Origin: Pigoraptor vietnamica
Taxonomy: Eukaryota; Opisthokonta; Filasterea
Reading direction: 5' to 3'
DNA length: 32,249 bases
NCBI GenBank assembly: GCA_943704525.1
Contig: CALSCQ010001301.1
Coordinates: 1 to 32,249, forward strand
Below are positions 10,109 to 20,417 of this stretch, one piece after another. The notes under the pieces are model-generated. The model was given only the letters and a program-made list of their open reading frames with translations, did not search any database and was not told where the DNA came from. The translations under genes were made by a program, and so were the position numbers. The first letter of the stretch is position 1. Each line of letters opens with the position of its first letter.

Positions 10109-10567
10109 TTTCGCGACTAGCGACGCCGCAGGCGCGGATGGCGCGTAAGGGCGAGCGAACGGTGCGGCGAAGACCAAAGACGCGGATGCACAAGGAGTCA
10201 CACCCGCGCACACGCACGCACGCACGCACACACCACACTTGCAGACTCACACGCACACACTCACACGGCTGAAATGGTCCAAAGAAAGTGCTTTGGCGAG
10301 GGTTGATGAAAGCGGGGCATTACACAGCTGACGATTGTCTGGTGTTTCCGACGTGACGAAACATCGGATTTATTTCACGATCAGCCGTTGCGAATTTACG
10401 ATAGTAGTGGCGTCATCGTGTCGTCATTGTCAATGTGTTTCTATGGAGATCACAGCCGCTCAAAGCGAAAGGTTACACTTGAACAGACACAAAGACCTCT
10501 GTTTCATTTAGCGCACACGCACTGCACATCCATTCCCTTTGGGGCGAGTGCTGCGCACCGTGCTAAC
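10109..10567. promoter_or_regulatory. Divergent promoter region, DDB1 / CFAP299
   Basis: A 459-bp gap between start codons. It has a CA-rich patch (about 10203-10263) on the DDB1 side, GACGTGACG at 10350, and an RFX-like site at 10437 on the CFAP299 side. No TATA box stands out. No credible extra reading frame. Confidence 0.6.
10437..10450 (+). promoter_or_regulatory. RFX X-box-like motif upstream of CFAP299
   Basis: GTTTCTATGGAGAT fits 12 of 14 positions of the degenerate X-box GTHNYYATRRNAAC and lies 118 nt before the CFAP299 ATG. X-boxes drive ciliary genes in animals and choanoflagellates. One motif match only, so weak. Confidence 0.4.
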
Positions 10568-12013
10568 ATGGACGACGAGCTCACCGACTTGCCCGCGGGG
10601 GCGAGCGACAACATTGTGTCTGAGTTTGCGACGTACGAGGACTACTTGAACAGCCAAATCACGCCCGTCGACCTCTACTATCTCGAGGTGCGCCCTGCCG
10701 CGCGTTTGCTGGAGACAGAACTTTGTCCCGTCTTTTGACCTGCTCTCACAACGAGCATTCACTTGCTGGCACGTTCGTTCAATTCTTCAATGTGTAGGAC
10801 GAGGAACCTTTATATGACAATATGTGCCTTCTTTTCCCTTCTCATCGCTCATTCACTCGCTTGCCACGCTCACACGTGCATTCTTCTTCCATTAGGACGA
10901 GGAACTTGCGCGGCAACTGGTGGAGCTTGGGTATCGAGGGAGTGGCGAAGTGCTGAAGCGGGAAGAGTTTGATGCGCGACGCAAGGCGGCGGAGAACGCG
11001 CGGCTGTCGAAGCGCAGCCAACCGAAGTCACTCGCGAGCTCAGGGCGGTTCTTCGAGTCGCTGCCGTTTCTCGCTGCGCTGGCCGAGCGAGAAGAGGCCA
11101 ACCGCAACGGCAAAATGACGGTGTGTGGGCGCTGGCGATGTGAACTGCTGGGGGATGACTGGGGTTGCTTTGGACAGATCACCTACACTCACAAACCCAC
11201 ACGTCGTGCAAACACACGGACGGCGATATGCATTGAGTGCGTCAGAGGAAAGAGATAATGGCTGATGTGTTCATGCTTTCGCACACTTGCGTGTGTTGTT
11301 CCCATCCCCTCCATTTTGTTTTTTCTGACGAACGCACTGCACAGTCGATTATCTTTATACGCGACAGAAGCCACCGCGGGCAGGAGATCTCTGGCTACAT
11401 CGACTATGCGCACCGCCTCAAGACGGAAGACTTTGAGCCGTACTTCACGCGCAAGAAGCGCCTGCTACCGCGGCCGAGCGACCTCAGCTTCTACAACTGG
11501 GAGACGCACACGTGCACGTCAAACTCAACGCCCAACTTTCAGGTGATAACGGACAACGAGAGCGGGCTGTTATTTAAGAACAAGCGCGACCGCAAGATCA
11601 TCAACGTCGACCCGAAGGTGCGTGAGGGGCCCTGTCGTGCGACGTTTTGGCCCTACGCGCGTTGCGATGGGAGATTCTGTGTTGAGAGTAGGCTATCGAA
11701 GGCTGAAAGTGTGTTCATATTTGTTGAGGGACGCCTGAAGTGGTCAGAAGCGAGAATGTTTTTTTTTTCCCTATATGTATCGCGACGCCGTTGTGACTCA
11801 ATAGTGTGTGCATACACTTGTGGGCGCCGTATGTATGCAGTCTCTCTCGCGCACGATCGGCAACCGTATAGTGACGTGAAGCTGATCCGGACACTGCGTG
11901 TCTGTCGTTCGCAGGAGCCCAAGCCCGGCGACAACTCGACGCGCGTGCCCATTGAGACGGACGAGTACATACAAGTCGTCATCTACGACCACATTACGCG
12001 CCGGAAAACATGA
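10568..12013 (+). CDS. CFAP299: Cilia- and flagella-associated protein 299
   Basis: Conserved protein of ciliated eukaryotes (human C4orf22) with a role linked to sperm and motile cilia; its molecular role is not settled. Exons 10568..10687, 10896..11120, 11345..11617, 11915..12013; phases all 0, giving 238 aa (human about 233). Diagnostic: [92 protein letters not shown] and the C-terminus YDHITRRKT. The conserved core spans nearly the whole protein. The ATG is in a good context (AACATGG) and gives the family's usual short acidic lead. Its presence is the best sign that this organism makes a flagellum. Confidence 0.95.
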
Positions 12014-12386
12014 GAAGTTCGGCGCAGCATCTGCCCTTGCCGTGCGTGCGTGCGTGCGTGCGTTGCCGCAGCTTGTTTGTATAAATTCGAAAAGGTGTGA
12101 CCCCCTCGCGAGTGCCGCGCTGTTGAGCTGTCACTTTTGTGTCGCTTCGAGCGGCCACCGTCAACGAAGACGCTGTGCTATCCACTCCCCGCACCACGCA
12201 CACCGCAACAACTCGGATTACTGTGGCTTTGGTCAAATGATCATAATTCAAATGCGACAACGCACACGCAATCGATGCACGCAACGCAACGCAAAGCAAA
12301 CGCAACGCAGCGGGGCGAAGCGGTGGGCACGCGCACACGAGACAGCGTCAGGACGCCGAAGCAACAGACGGCGACCCGAGGGCCGT
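12014..12386. other. Convergent 3' intergenic region, nothing recognised
   Basis: A 373-bp stretch between the stop codons of CFAP299 (+) and the cysteine-rich gene (-). It has CGTGCGTGCGTG and CGCAACGCAACGCAA-like short repeats (about 12041-12063 and 12278-12311). It probably holds both 3' UTRs; no clear poly(A) signal. Confidence 0.5.
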
Positions 12387-13058
12387 CTACTTGCAGCGAA
12401 TCTCGAAGCAGATGCAGTTGATGACGTCGCACTGCGGGAGCTTGCACTGGCACGCGCAGTTGGGACACGTGAGCTCGGGGCACTTGCACGAGGGGCACGA
12501 GCACGCGCGACAGCACTCGGCGCAGCACTCGCAGCACTCCTTGCAACTGCAGCAGCTGCAAAGCTTGGCCCATTCCTCCGCCGAGCACGCGCACCGCCAG
12601 CAGCCCGTCCAGCACGCGAGGATCTTGCGCCGACAGCCGCCCGAACACGTCGGACAACACGCCGTGAGCCATGGCGGCACTTGGCAGTCTTCGAGACAGT
12701 CCTGGCACTTGTGGCAGTCGGGACAGAGGATGTCCCTGATGTCCGGAAAGTTGCAGCGCGGACGACACGCCTCGCACGACTCGGCGCACGCTTCGAAGGT
12801 CGGACAGCACTCGCAGCAGAGGCAGTCGTAGATGACGCGCGCGCCGGTGCAATTGCACGACACGTCCTTCTTCACGAAGAACTGCCGTATCACTTGCAGC
12901 ACAAAGATGAACAGCAGCCACGCGAAGATGGCGAGCGCCAATATGGCGGCTGTCGGCACCGGCTCGTCATCGTACGCAAGGTACGTCGGCGTCGGAGAAG
13001 GCACAGGCGCCCACCCGGTTGGCGTGGGAATGGGCGCGAAGACGACGATCGGCGCCAT
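12387..13058 (-). CDS. Intronless cysteine-rich single-pass membrane protein, unrecognised
   Basis: A 223-aa protein not matching any family I know. Residues 1-34 are Pro-rich (PIPTPTGWAPVPSPTPT) and end in acidic DDE. One hydrophobic helix covers about 35-57 (AAILALAIFAWLLFIFVLQV), followed by basic RQFFVKK. The remaining 160 residues hold about 46 Cys, many as CC, CxC and CxxC pairs (for example SCCSCKECCECCAECC). By the positive-inside rule the Cys-rich domain would face the cytosol, which favours metal binding or S-acylation over disulfides; this is inference. There is no cleavable signal peptide. The ATG at 13058 opens the whole frame and the stop is TAG. It shares its promoter region with the UbiA-like gene. 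Intact reading through such a Cys-biased 672-bp frame argues that it is real. Confidence 0.8.
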   Translation of the reverse strand: MAPIVVFAPIPTPTGWAPVPSPTPTYLAYDDEPVPTAAILALAIFAWLLFIFVLQVIRQFFVKKDVSCNCTGARVIYDCLCCECCPTFEACAESCEACRPRCNFPDIRDILCPDCHKCQDCLEDCQVPPWLTACCPTCSGGCRRKILACWTGCWRCACSAEEWAKLCSCCSCKECCECCAECCRACSCPSCKCPELTCPNCACQCKLPQCDVINCICFEIRCK

Positions 13059-13503
13059 AATAACGAGCTATTCGAGCACTCTGAAGGGCCAGTTGCCCCA
13101 CCGCAGCCGTCTTAAGCGTCCATCACTCTCTTCGCTCTCACGTTTCCAATGCCTTGCCCGCCCACACGCGCGCCACACACGCGCAGCACACACTCTCTCA
13201 AAATCTGTGCTGCGCTCACTCACACTCCAACCGAAAGTGAAGTGGGCTGTGGGCTAACGTTTCAAACCAAAAATCAAAAAAAAAAAAAAAAAAGGCGCAG
13301 GAATGTGCCCACTCAAATCTCAGCGAATTCTCGGCAATATTTTGTCCAGGTAACATGAGGAACATTGAATTTCAAAACCACCACCGTACGCGGTGTCGGC
13401 CTTCGTGCTAACAACAACAACACACGCCGTGCTCAAAAACTGGCAGAGGCGCGTAATCTCGCATAAGAGCGTTGCTTCCGCGAGACCTCTTCTCTGCGGC
13501 ACC
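13059..13503. promoter_or_regulatory. Divergent promoter region with an 18-bp poly(A) tract
   Basis: A 445-bp gap between the start codons of the cysteine-rich gene (-) and the UbiA-like gene (+). An uninterrupted A18 lies at 13276-13293, nearly central. Poly(dA:dT) tracts commonly exclude nucleosomes in promoters. No TATA box or other motif stands out. Confidence 0.5.
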
Positions 13504-15055
13504 ATGAGCACCGCAGCGCACAAGTCCCATGGCGGGGACGACAAGGCCAAGCTGAAGGCATCGCCGCGCGCGCCGAACAGCCCTGCGAGCAGGTGCCTTT
13601 GTGTTGTTGGATTCGTTGACATCTCTCTTTATTTCCTTTCTTCATTTCATGTTTTTGTCACTTTTTTTGTGGGAGATGGCGTGGTTGTGAGTGTTTATTT
13701 GGCTTGTGCGTGCAAGTGCTGCGCTTATGTTGTAGTGTACAATCAAACTAATAACGCAACCTCTTATCCTCAGCCCCGGCGCGTGGGTGACGTTCTTCAA
13801 CGAGCGCGTCCCCATTCTTGTCTATGCGCTGCTGGCGTGCGGACCCGTGTTCTCCGCGCTGCGGCTGTGCGAGCGCGATTTCGACTGGGCCACGTTCCTG
13901 TGGACGGCGCCCGCGCAGCTCCTCTTTCTCATCACGATCCGATTCATGGACGACGTCAAGGACTTTGACAAGGACTGCCAGGTGCGCGCACGTGGCCGAA
14001 TGCTCATCGGACAAAGTTTGTGCTCGCTGTGCGTGAGAGGGAGGGCCAGTGCGTGGCCTTCTCATCTATCGTTATTGACTCTAGAGCTGATCGTCGCGAA
14101 TGCTGTGTTATGTAGTTTATATGTACTGTTAGACAAAGCCTCTTCTTGAAGACCTTGCTGTTGTTTGTCGCTTGTGCGCTTGTTGTGACGCTGCCTTTCT
14201 ATCCCGCGCAGGTGCATCCCGATCGCCCCCTTCCCCGCGGGCTGCTGAAGGTGTCGGAGGTGGAGAACGCCGTGCGCTTCTTCCTCGCCGCTCTCTTTGC
14301 GTTTGGCGGAGTGCTCGCCTTCCAGTTTGGCCTTCGCCAGGGCGCCACGTTCACGTTCCAGGTCAGTGCTGCACTATGAAAAGACTGTGCTTGTGGATAT
14401 CGTTGGACATTCTCAGTTCGGTGCCCAACGCCACACACGCACACACGCACACACACACTCACACACACACACACACACACACACAAACACTCTGATTACC
14501 TCGCTATTCAAGCTCACGAGAGACACGCACGCGCTCGCGCAGGTCATCTACCTGTACCTGATGTACATTGAGTTTGGAGCCGGCGAGTGGCTCGAGGAGC
14601 GCCCCTTCCTCTACGCCATCACGCACCAGGTCGCCATCTATCCCGGCGCCGTGCATCTCCTCGGCATGATCAAGCCCGAGATCCTCGCCGAGCCGCGCGG
14701 GTGGTTCCTCGGCTCGCTCGCACTCTCCGGCTTCTTCACGTTCGAGGTGTGCCGCAAGCTCGACCCCTTCGTCGACCCCAAGAAGGGCACGTACCTGATC
14801 GTCTACGGCCCTCTGCGCACGTTCCTCATCACGGCGGGCGCTGTTGCCATCGGCTACGTCTCGGCGCCGCGCCTCGGTGTCGCGTCGTTCCTCCACCCTG
14901 TCCAAATCGCGCAGATCACGAGCCTCGGCGTGCTTCTGTTGCTTCCGAAGGACCTGCAGAAGAAGCTGTACAAGCTCGTCGAGGCGCTGTCCATCTTCTA
15001 TCTCCTCTTCCACCTCTGGTCGCTCCCCATTGTGCACTGGTGGGCGGGCAAGTGA
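13504..15055 (+). CDS. UbiA-like integral membrane protein (prenyltransferase fold)
   Basis: Exons 13504..13592, 13774..13981, 14212..14361, 14543..15055; phases close, giving 319 aa, the usual UbiA length. Multiple hydrophobic helices. First Asp-rich motif: RFMDDVKDFDKDCQVHPDRP, followed by LPRG, resembling the RLxDExKDxxxDxxxxPxRPLxxG of a bacterial UbiA subgroup. Second motif region: CRKLDPFVDPKKGTYLIVYG. UbiA enzymes move a prenyl group from a diphosphate onto an aromatic or other acceptor inside membranes, using Mg2+ held by these Asp motifs. The second motif here is weaker than DxxxD, so the substrate and even activity are uncertain. The first ~28 residues are hydrophilic (KSHGGDDKAKLKASPRAPNS). 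The start has a good context (ACCATGA). Convergent with the zinc-finger gene. Confidence 0.8.
14431..14490 (+). repeat. (CA)n microsatellite in a UbiA-like gene intron
   Basis: A CA run with CGCA and CTCA interruptions, then about 13 perfect CA units, in the intron 14362-14542. Confidence 0.92.
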
Positions 15056-15260
15056 GGCCGCGGTCGCGAGTGTGCGCGCACACAGTGGGGAGCACACGCT
15101 TGCCCATTGTGTTGGTTGTCGAAAGCAGCGCGTGTGTTGCGCTGCAGTGGTCTCGAGAGAATTAAGTTGTATGTGTGAAGGCAGTGTCAACGACCACCAC
15201 ACGCTCGGTCGAAGGGCGGATTCCCTTTATGCAGTGCGTCACCAGACACATGACGCAATT

Positions 15261-18200
15261 TCACGCAATGACGAGCCACTCGTTCACGGCGTCGTCGTAG
15301 GCGAGCCTGAACTTGGACGGCACCAGCGACGACGCTCGAAATCCCCGCCGCACGTCCCCCGTGTTGACGGAGAGCGCGCGCGTGGTGGGGGCGACGGGCT
15401 CCTTTCCCTTGGTCGTCTCTTGCTCACGCTGAGATAACGAACGTGGCATGCAAAATTAGGCGAGTGCGTGCAGACCAGAGTCGACGAAACAAGATAAACG
15501 ACCCCCGGACGCATACACGCACAAACTCAAAACTGAAAGGAACACAGTTCAAAGTACCACAGCGCCCGCGCAAACACGCGACACCCACGCATCCGGGGCA
15601 AGTCCAGTGCGCCCTCAACACGCGGCCGACGGCGTCCGCATCCAGACAACCCTCGTGGTACGCCATGAGGCACACCGAGCAGTGCAGTAGGTCTTCCTTC
15701 GACCCATCGCGACACGCCACGCAGCCCTCCCCTCCGACGTCGCCTTCCTCCGAGCTGTCGTCGTCCGTGTCGCTGTGTTCCACGGCCACGAGGCGCACGG
15801 GGAGCACGGGCACCCCATCCGACAGATCGGCGTCGGACAATTCATCGGCGTCGAGTGCGGATGCGCGCACGCACGCGGCAGCACTGGACTCTCCGGCCCA
15901 GCGGCGGACGCTCTCGCGCTTACACTTGCGGCGAGAAGACCCCTTCCCGAGCGCGCGCGCCGAGCGGCGGCGACGACCAAGCAGCTCTTCGCCCGCTGCC
16001 ACTTGGGCGCCGTTGTCGTTCAGAAAAACTTCGACCGGCGCCGCGTTCGGATCCTCGGGAAACAGGACGATCCGACGGCCGGTGGCGCGCCGGTGCGGGG
16101 GAGTGTGTTCGGTGCCGTCCGGCGGGCTCGGCAACACCATCAGCGGCCGCACGCCGCCCCTCAGCTGCGGCCCACGGCCCTTCGGTTTCGCGACCGCCAC
16201 AACTGCGTCCGTCTCGTCAATTTCAGACGCGCTCGACGACGTCGCCGATTCGTCGTCGGTATCCTCGCCCTTCACGCGGCGATCGCGGGGCTTCTTTGGA
16301 CTCTTGCGCACGGCCACATAGCGCGAGCGCCGTGCACCCGACGGCGCGTCGACCTCCAACGCATCGCCGGCGCCCCCGGATCCCTCGCGTGCATGCGCGC
16401 GGAGCTTCTTCGGGGGCGTCTCGTGCTCCAGGTCGCCCTTGCGCTTGCGGCCCTCGCTGGCGGGCGCAACGTACTCGCGCGCGTGAAGGCACAGGTCGTG
16501 CTTTGTGGCAAATATCTGCAAAAAAAGGACATGAGTGGACGAAGGGAAGTAACTCCGCCGGGCGAGCGCGTAAATGGACCCACACGTGAACCCAATCGGT
16601 ACCACAAATAACACGTTTAGAAACGCGATGGAAGGACTAGACGGATCTGCCGCAACGCACGCAGACGCACACTTGGAGAGTGAGAGAGAGCAAGGCACAC
16701 ATGCGTACATCTGTGCACACAGACGTCCATCCGTACCTTGCCGCAGCCGGGCTCGGCACACGGGTACACGTGGCACGCCGTGGGTTGAACGTGCAGGAGG
16801 CAGTGATGGGCAGCGTCGCTGGAGGTGCGCGCCACGTAGCTGCAGGCAGGCCACCTGTGGTGGAAAGCGACAAGCGTGAACATCCGGACGAGAAGCGACA
16901 ATGCGCAGTAGGAGCAGAGACGAAGGCGAAGCAGGCGTGCACACACGCGTGTACACACATAGCTTGTGCATGCAGGCGCCGATATAGCACACAAATTCGA
17001 GCGCGACAAACGCGGCATGCGCGTCGCACTCACTCGCAGCGAACGGGCACGCCACCGTGCGTCGTCATCGCATGCAGTTCGGTCAGGTGGCGCGACAGGT
17101 GCTCGCGCTTCGAGTAAATGGCGCCGCAGCGCGCCCAACGGCACACAAACACAAGCATGCGAGTCCCAGTGACGTTGCCAATCGCCAGCGACCTCTGCGC
17201 GCCCGCAGCGGGCGACTCGTCGTCGCTAGACGCCTGCACGTCACGACGGTGCACACCATCTTTCTCCTCGGGCGAGGACAGCGATGGCGAAGCACTCTCC
17301 TCATGGCCGGCGTCGTCGTCCAGGAGTTCACGGCAGTGGTTCAGCACATGCTGCTCGAAAGACGAGGAAGTCCAATACGGCGACGGTCTCAAACCGCAGT
17401 CGAAAGGGCAGTGCGCGTGTCGCCACGCTCGGTGCACCGTGAGAATGTGGTCGGCGAGCTGGAAGCTGTTGTGCGACACAAACGCACAGCCGCGTCGAAA
17501 GGGGCACGCGGCGCCGGCTCCACGTGAATGCCGGCGGGGCGCAGATTCCCGCAATTCCCGCGATTCCCGCGATTCGGGAGGCCGCTCGGCGACTGGCCCC
17601 TGCGGCTCTGGCCGGTGCACGCGCATGTGCATCTGCATGCGCACGAAGCTCGCAAAAGTTCTCCCACAGCCCGGATGCCGGCAGACCTGGTGGCCGTCCG
17701 TGACGAACGTGATCTCGGGACGTTCCAGGTCACCCGCATATCGCCCGGCCTGTCCGCGGTAATCGCCGCGGTAATCGTACGTGACAGGGGCCATACGTTG
17801 CATCGTGCTCGGCGGGGGTGGCGGAAGCGGCGCGCCCGTGAGTGTGAAGCGTCGAGGGCTCGGCACGGACGGTAAGCCCCTCCGAAAGTCCGTCGGCGGT
17901 TCATACGCAGCTGCAGAAAGAAGATACCTCGATCAAACGTCACGTCCAATGCGCCCGACCACATAAAATAGAGGACATTAGCGCACGGGCGCACATACCC
18001 CTCGAATCCGCATAATAGCTGGGCCTCCTGTACCCATAGGCGAACCGATATGGCACTACGGGCGGCGGAGGCGGCGGAGGCGGCGGAGGGTGTGACGGAA
18101 GGACCCAACCGGCGCGCGCTTGGTCCGTGGCCACGTGCACCGCCGAGCGCGGCGGGTCCACGCGGGGTTCAGTGACGTCCTCCGCCTCACCCGCGCTGTT

Positions 18201-18898
18201 ACTCTCCGATGCGCTGCCCGCACTGCCCTCGCCGTCGCGGTCCCCACGGTCATGTGGTTCTGGGCCGGCGGCGCTCGCTGCCGAACACTCAGGACACCCA
18301 CAGTGTGCCCCTGCATCCCCCGCGACGCAGCGGCGCTCGCTGCCCTCATGCGGCGGGTAAAGCGACCGTGGGGCGTAGGGCGACGCATACGAGGTTGTAT
18401 AGTACGACGACAGCGGGCCTGCGGCGGGATACTTTGGCCACGGAGGGGCGCCCAACCCTCGCTCATAAGCCGCCGCGCTTCGGTACGCCGTGTCGTTCGC
18501 CGAGCGACGCATGGAATACGGCGGCGGGTAGGGATACGGCGAATACCGCACGGCGACAGGCACTGCAGGCGGCCAATAGCGCCCGTAGCCCCTGATGAAT
18601 GGATGAAAGGGTTCAGTTAGCAGAGCCGCTACATACAACCGGAGAGTCTCAACAAGATACCACGTGCAAGTAGTGTACTTGACACACAAAACTGGTGCAG
18701 CACAAGCTAAGCACAGCCCGCGACTGAAGGTAGTGACGTTCGATAGACTCGGCACTCTCACCGATGGTCGTATGCGTAGTGCGCCGCATCGTACGGGTGA
18801 GGAGGCCCACGCGCGCCGCCGGCCCATCGCCCGTACTCCGAGGGGTAACCCGGCCTGTAAGCACCCTGGCGGTGCGCAGCACCTGGGTAGTACGCCAT
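15261..18898 (-). CDS. C2H2 zinc-finger and PHD-finger nuclear protein
   Basis: Exons (complement): 18762..18898, 17999..18591, 17034..17910, 16737..16854, 15589..16515, 15261..15428; phases close, giving 939 aa. Residues 1-240 are Tyr/Pro/Gly-rich (MAYYPGAAHRQGAYRPGYPS) with a poly-Pro run. Canonical C2H2 fingers: CRHPGCGRTF...HMRVH (about 320-342), CPFRRGCAF...HILTVH, CRWARCGAIY...HLTELH and CEWPACSYV...HHCLLH, the last split by an intron; two further finger-like segments lack a standard ligand. A basic, Ser/Asp-rich linker with KKPRDRR and PKGRGPQLRGG stretches follows. A PHD finger (C4HC3) occupies 840-884 (CVACRDG...CSVCLMAYHEGC...WTCPGC) and ends exactly at an exon border. The domains suggest DNA binding plus histone-tail reading. 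I recognise no orthologue. ATG at 18898 is the first in frame. Confidence 0.85.
18042..18091 (-). repeat. Proline-codon (CCN) repeat in the zinc-finger/PHD gene
   Basis: On the coding strand a run of CCG/CCT/CCC triplets encodes about ten Pro residues followed by VVPYRFAYGYRR. The + strand shows GGCGGAGGC repeats. Confidence 0.7.
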
Positions 18899-20322
18899 TA
18901 TGCAGCTGCTCGCAATATCAGGCTACCAATGCGCATGTTGGCAGCCGACGCCGGACCGACGGGCAATAAACGACCGGGGAAAACCCCAAAAACAAAATAT
19001 CCGCCCGCAACTGAAGGGCTCGGCCACCGCAACGCGGAGCTCCCCGTAGTCGCTGCCCCCCGTGGTCACTGCGGACAATCGCTCACGGCGACCACCGAGT
19101 TAACCTGAGCCGCGTACGTGACGGCGGACACGTGCGCGGACGTCGTCGGCAGTTGCAAAACGGCCGGCAGAGGCCGCTGGCTGACCAGTGAGACGTGGCG
19201 CCGCCGGCACGAGCAGCCACGGCAAGCAGCTGCTGTCAATGCGTGGCGGTGCGCGACGCTGCGGCCCTATCGGGGGCGGGAGACCGACGCCGTCCCCTGA
19301 GCCAGTACACCGACGCGTAGCCGTGGCTATTTGCCGCGGCGTGAATACAACTGAGGCAGTCGGCGGGCCGGGAAATCAATTTGCGACACGGCTCTGTAAA
19401 ACGCAAATGGCCCGGCGCACTCCAGTCCTCAGGCTCGCCAGGTCAGACAGCCGGCGACAACACACGACCCGGCCAGCCCTCCCCTGGCCGCACCGCCAAA
19501 CCGACTCCGTATGATTATTAATAGTCAAGAATGATTTCGGCGGTCGCCGGCGGAGCCCGGATCAGTCGCACGTGGTTAGACCAGGCTGAGCGCGGCCGCG
19601 TCAATTGAAAATAATCACACCGAAGTCAACTCCGCCCCGCCACTCAGTGTGGAAAAGCCCGTCAACCGACTTCTCGGCGAATGGACGCCGAACATGTTCA
19701 GCATGCAGGCGCCGGCGGTTGGGCTGTCGGTCGCCCTGACGGATTGACAGCGCGCCGACTCGTCACGTTATCTGAGTTTCGCCGATTCCGCGCCCGACGT
19801 CGACACTCAGCTGTTTCGAATCGAGAAGTCGGCAGACGATAATCTCTCAAATAAACCGGAGTGACTCGAGGCTTCGTGACCGATTGAACTGGCAGTTAAG
19901 CCGGTCGCCCGCGGGTGGCGGAGTTCGGCGACTTCGTCAACCGAAATCGGACTTCGCACGGAACTCCACCAACACTAGGGGAATCGCCCACACACCGAAA
20001 CAGATTGACGCAAAATCGAAAAGAGATTAAACCGATGGAGAGCGAGAGAGGAGGACGGAGCGCAGTCGCATGCACCTTGCGTTTTTTTTTTTTTTTTTTT
20101 TGGCACTGCCGCACACGGCCGAACGTGTCCGTAGGTCACGCACGCAGTCGCCAAATGGTCGTGCGCCACTTTCCCACTGATTTTTGGTCAGTTGAGTGCT
20201 CACTCAAACACCCCCATGGCCCCGCCCACTGCACGTCGACACCCGCTCCATACATTTTCCATACTAAAATAAACCCGTAATAACGCATCGCCGATGCCTC
20301 ATCGGGCGGCACTGGTCCGCGC
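18899..20322. other. Gene-poor stretch of distinct composition, no gene recognised
   Basis: About 1.4 kb upstream of the zinc-finger gene. Reading frames are short and give arbitrary-looking protein. The sequence is rich in CCGG, CGGC and CAGT/ACTG-type words and has no CA runs, unlike the rest of the window. It holds T20 at 20082-20101 and a + strand AATAAA at 20268-20273. An undetected + strand gene ending at that signal is possible, but I found no exon. Confidence 0.4.
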
Positions 20323-20417
20323 CTATTTATAGAACTCCGCCCCCCAGCGTGTACGCCACTCCTCCTTCTCCACCCGCGCGTGCAGCTTGCCCGCCACGTC
20401 GACGCGGAACCAACCGG
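20323..20417 (-). CDS. Probable last exon of an unrecognised minus-strand gene
   Basis: On the minus strand a good acceptor (TTTACGTTTTAG) is followed by a frame encoding GWFRVDVAGKLHARVEKEEW and RTRWGAEFYK, then TAG; the exon enters in phase 1. The peptide is charged, likely helical, and its codons look like those of neighbouring genes, unlike the DNA on either side. I do not recognise the family. No upstream exon was found in the 2 kb of odd composition to its right. It could be a chance frame. Confidence 0.4.

Noticed and set aside
11898-13115. A 405-codon + strand frame over the cysteine-rich gene
   Set aside because: It is antisense to the minus-strand frame, starts inside a CFAP299 exon in another frame, and its protein is Arg/Ala low-complexity typical of GC-rich shadow frames.
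15424-17055. One long minus-strand frame read as a single 543-aa protein
   Set aside because: It reads through two introns. Splice sites and phase joins give the zinc-finger/PHD model with intact finger ligands.
19915-20280. A + strand 121-codon frame through the T20 tract
   Set aside because: It encodes a run of Phe from the poly-T and otherwise arbitrary sequence, with no splice or family support.
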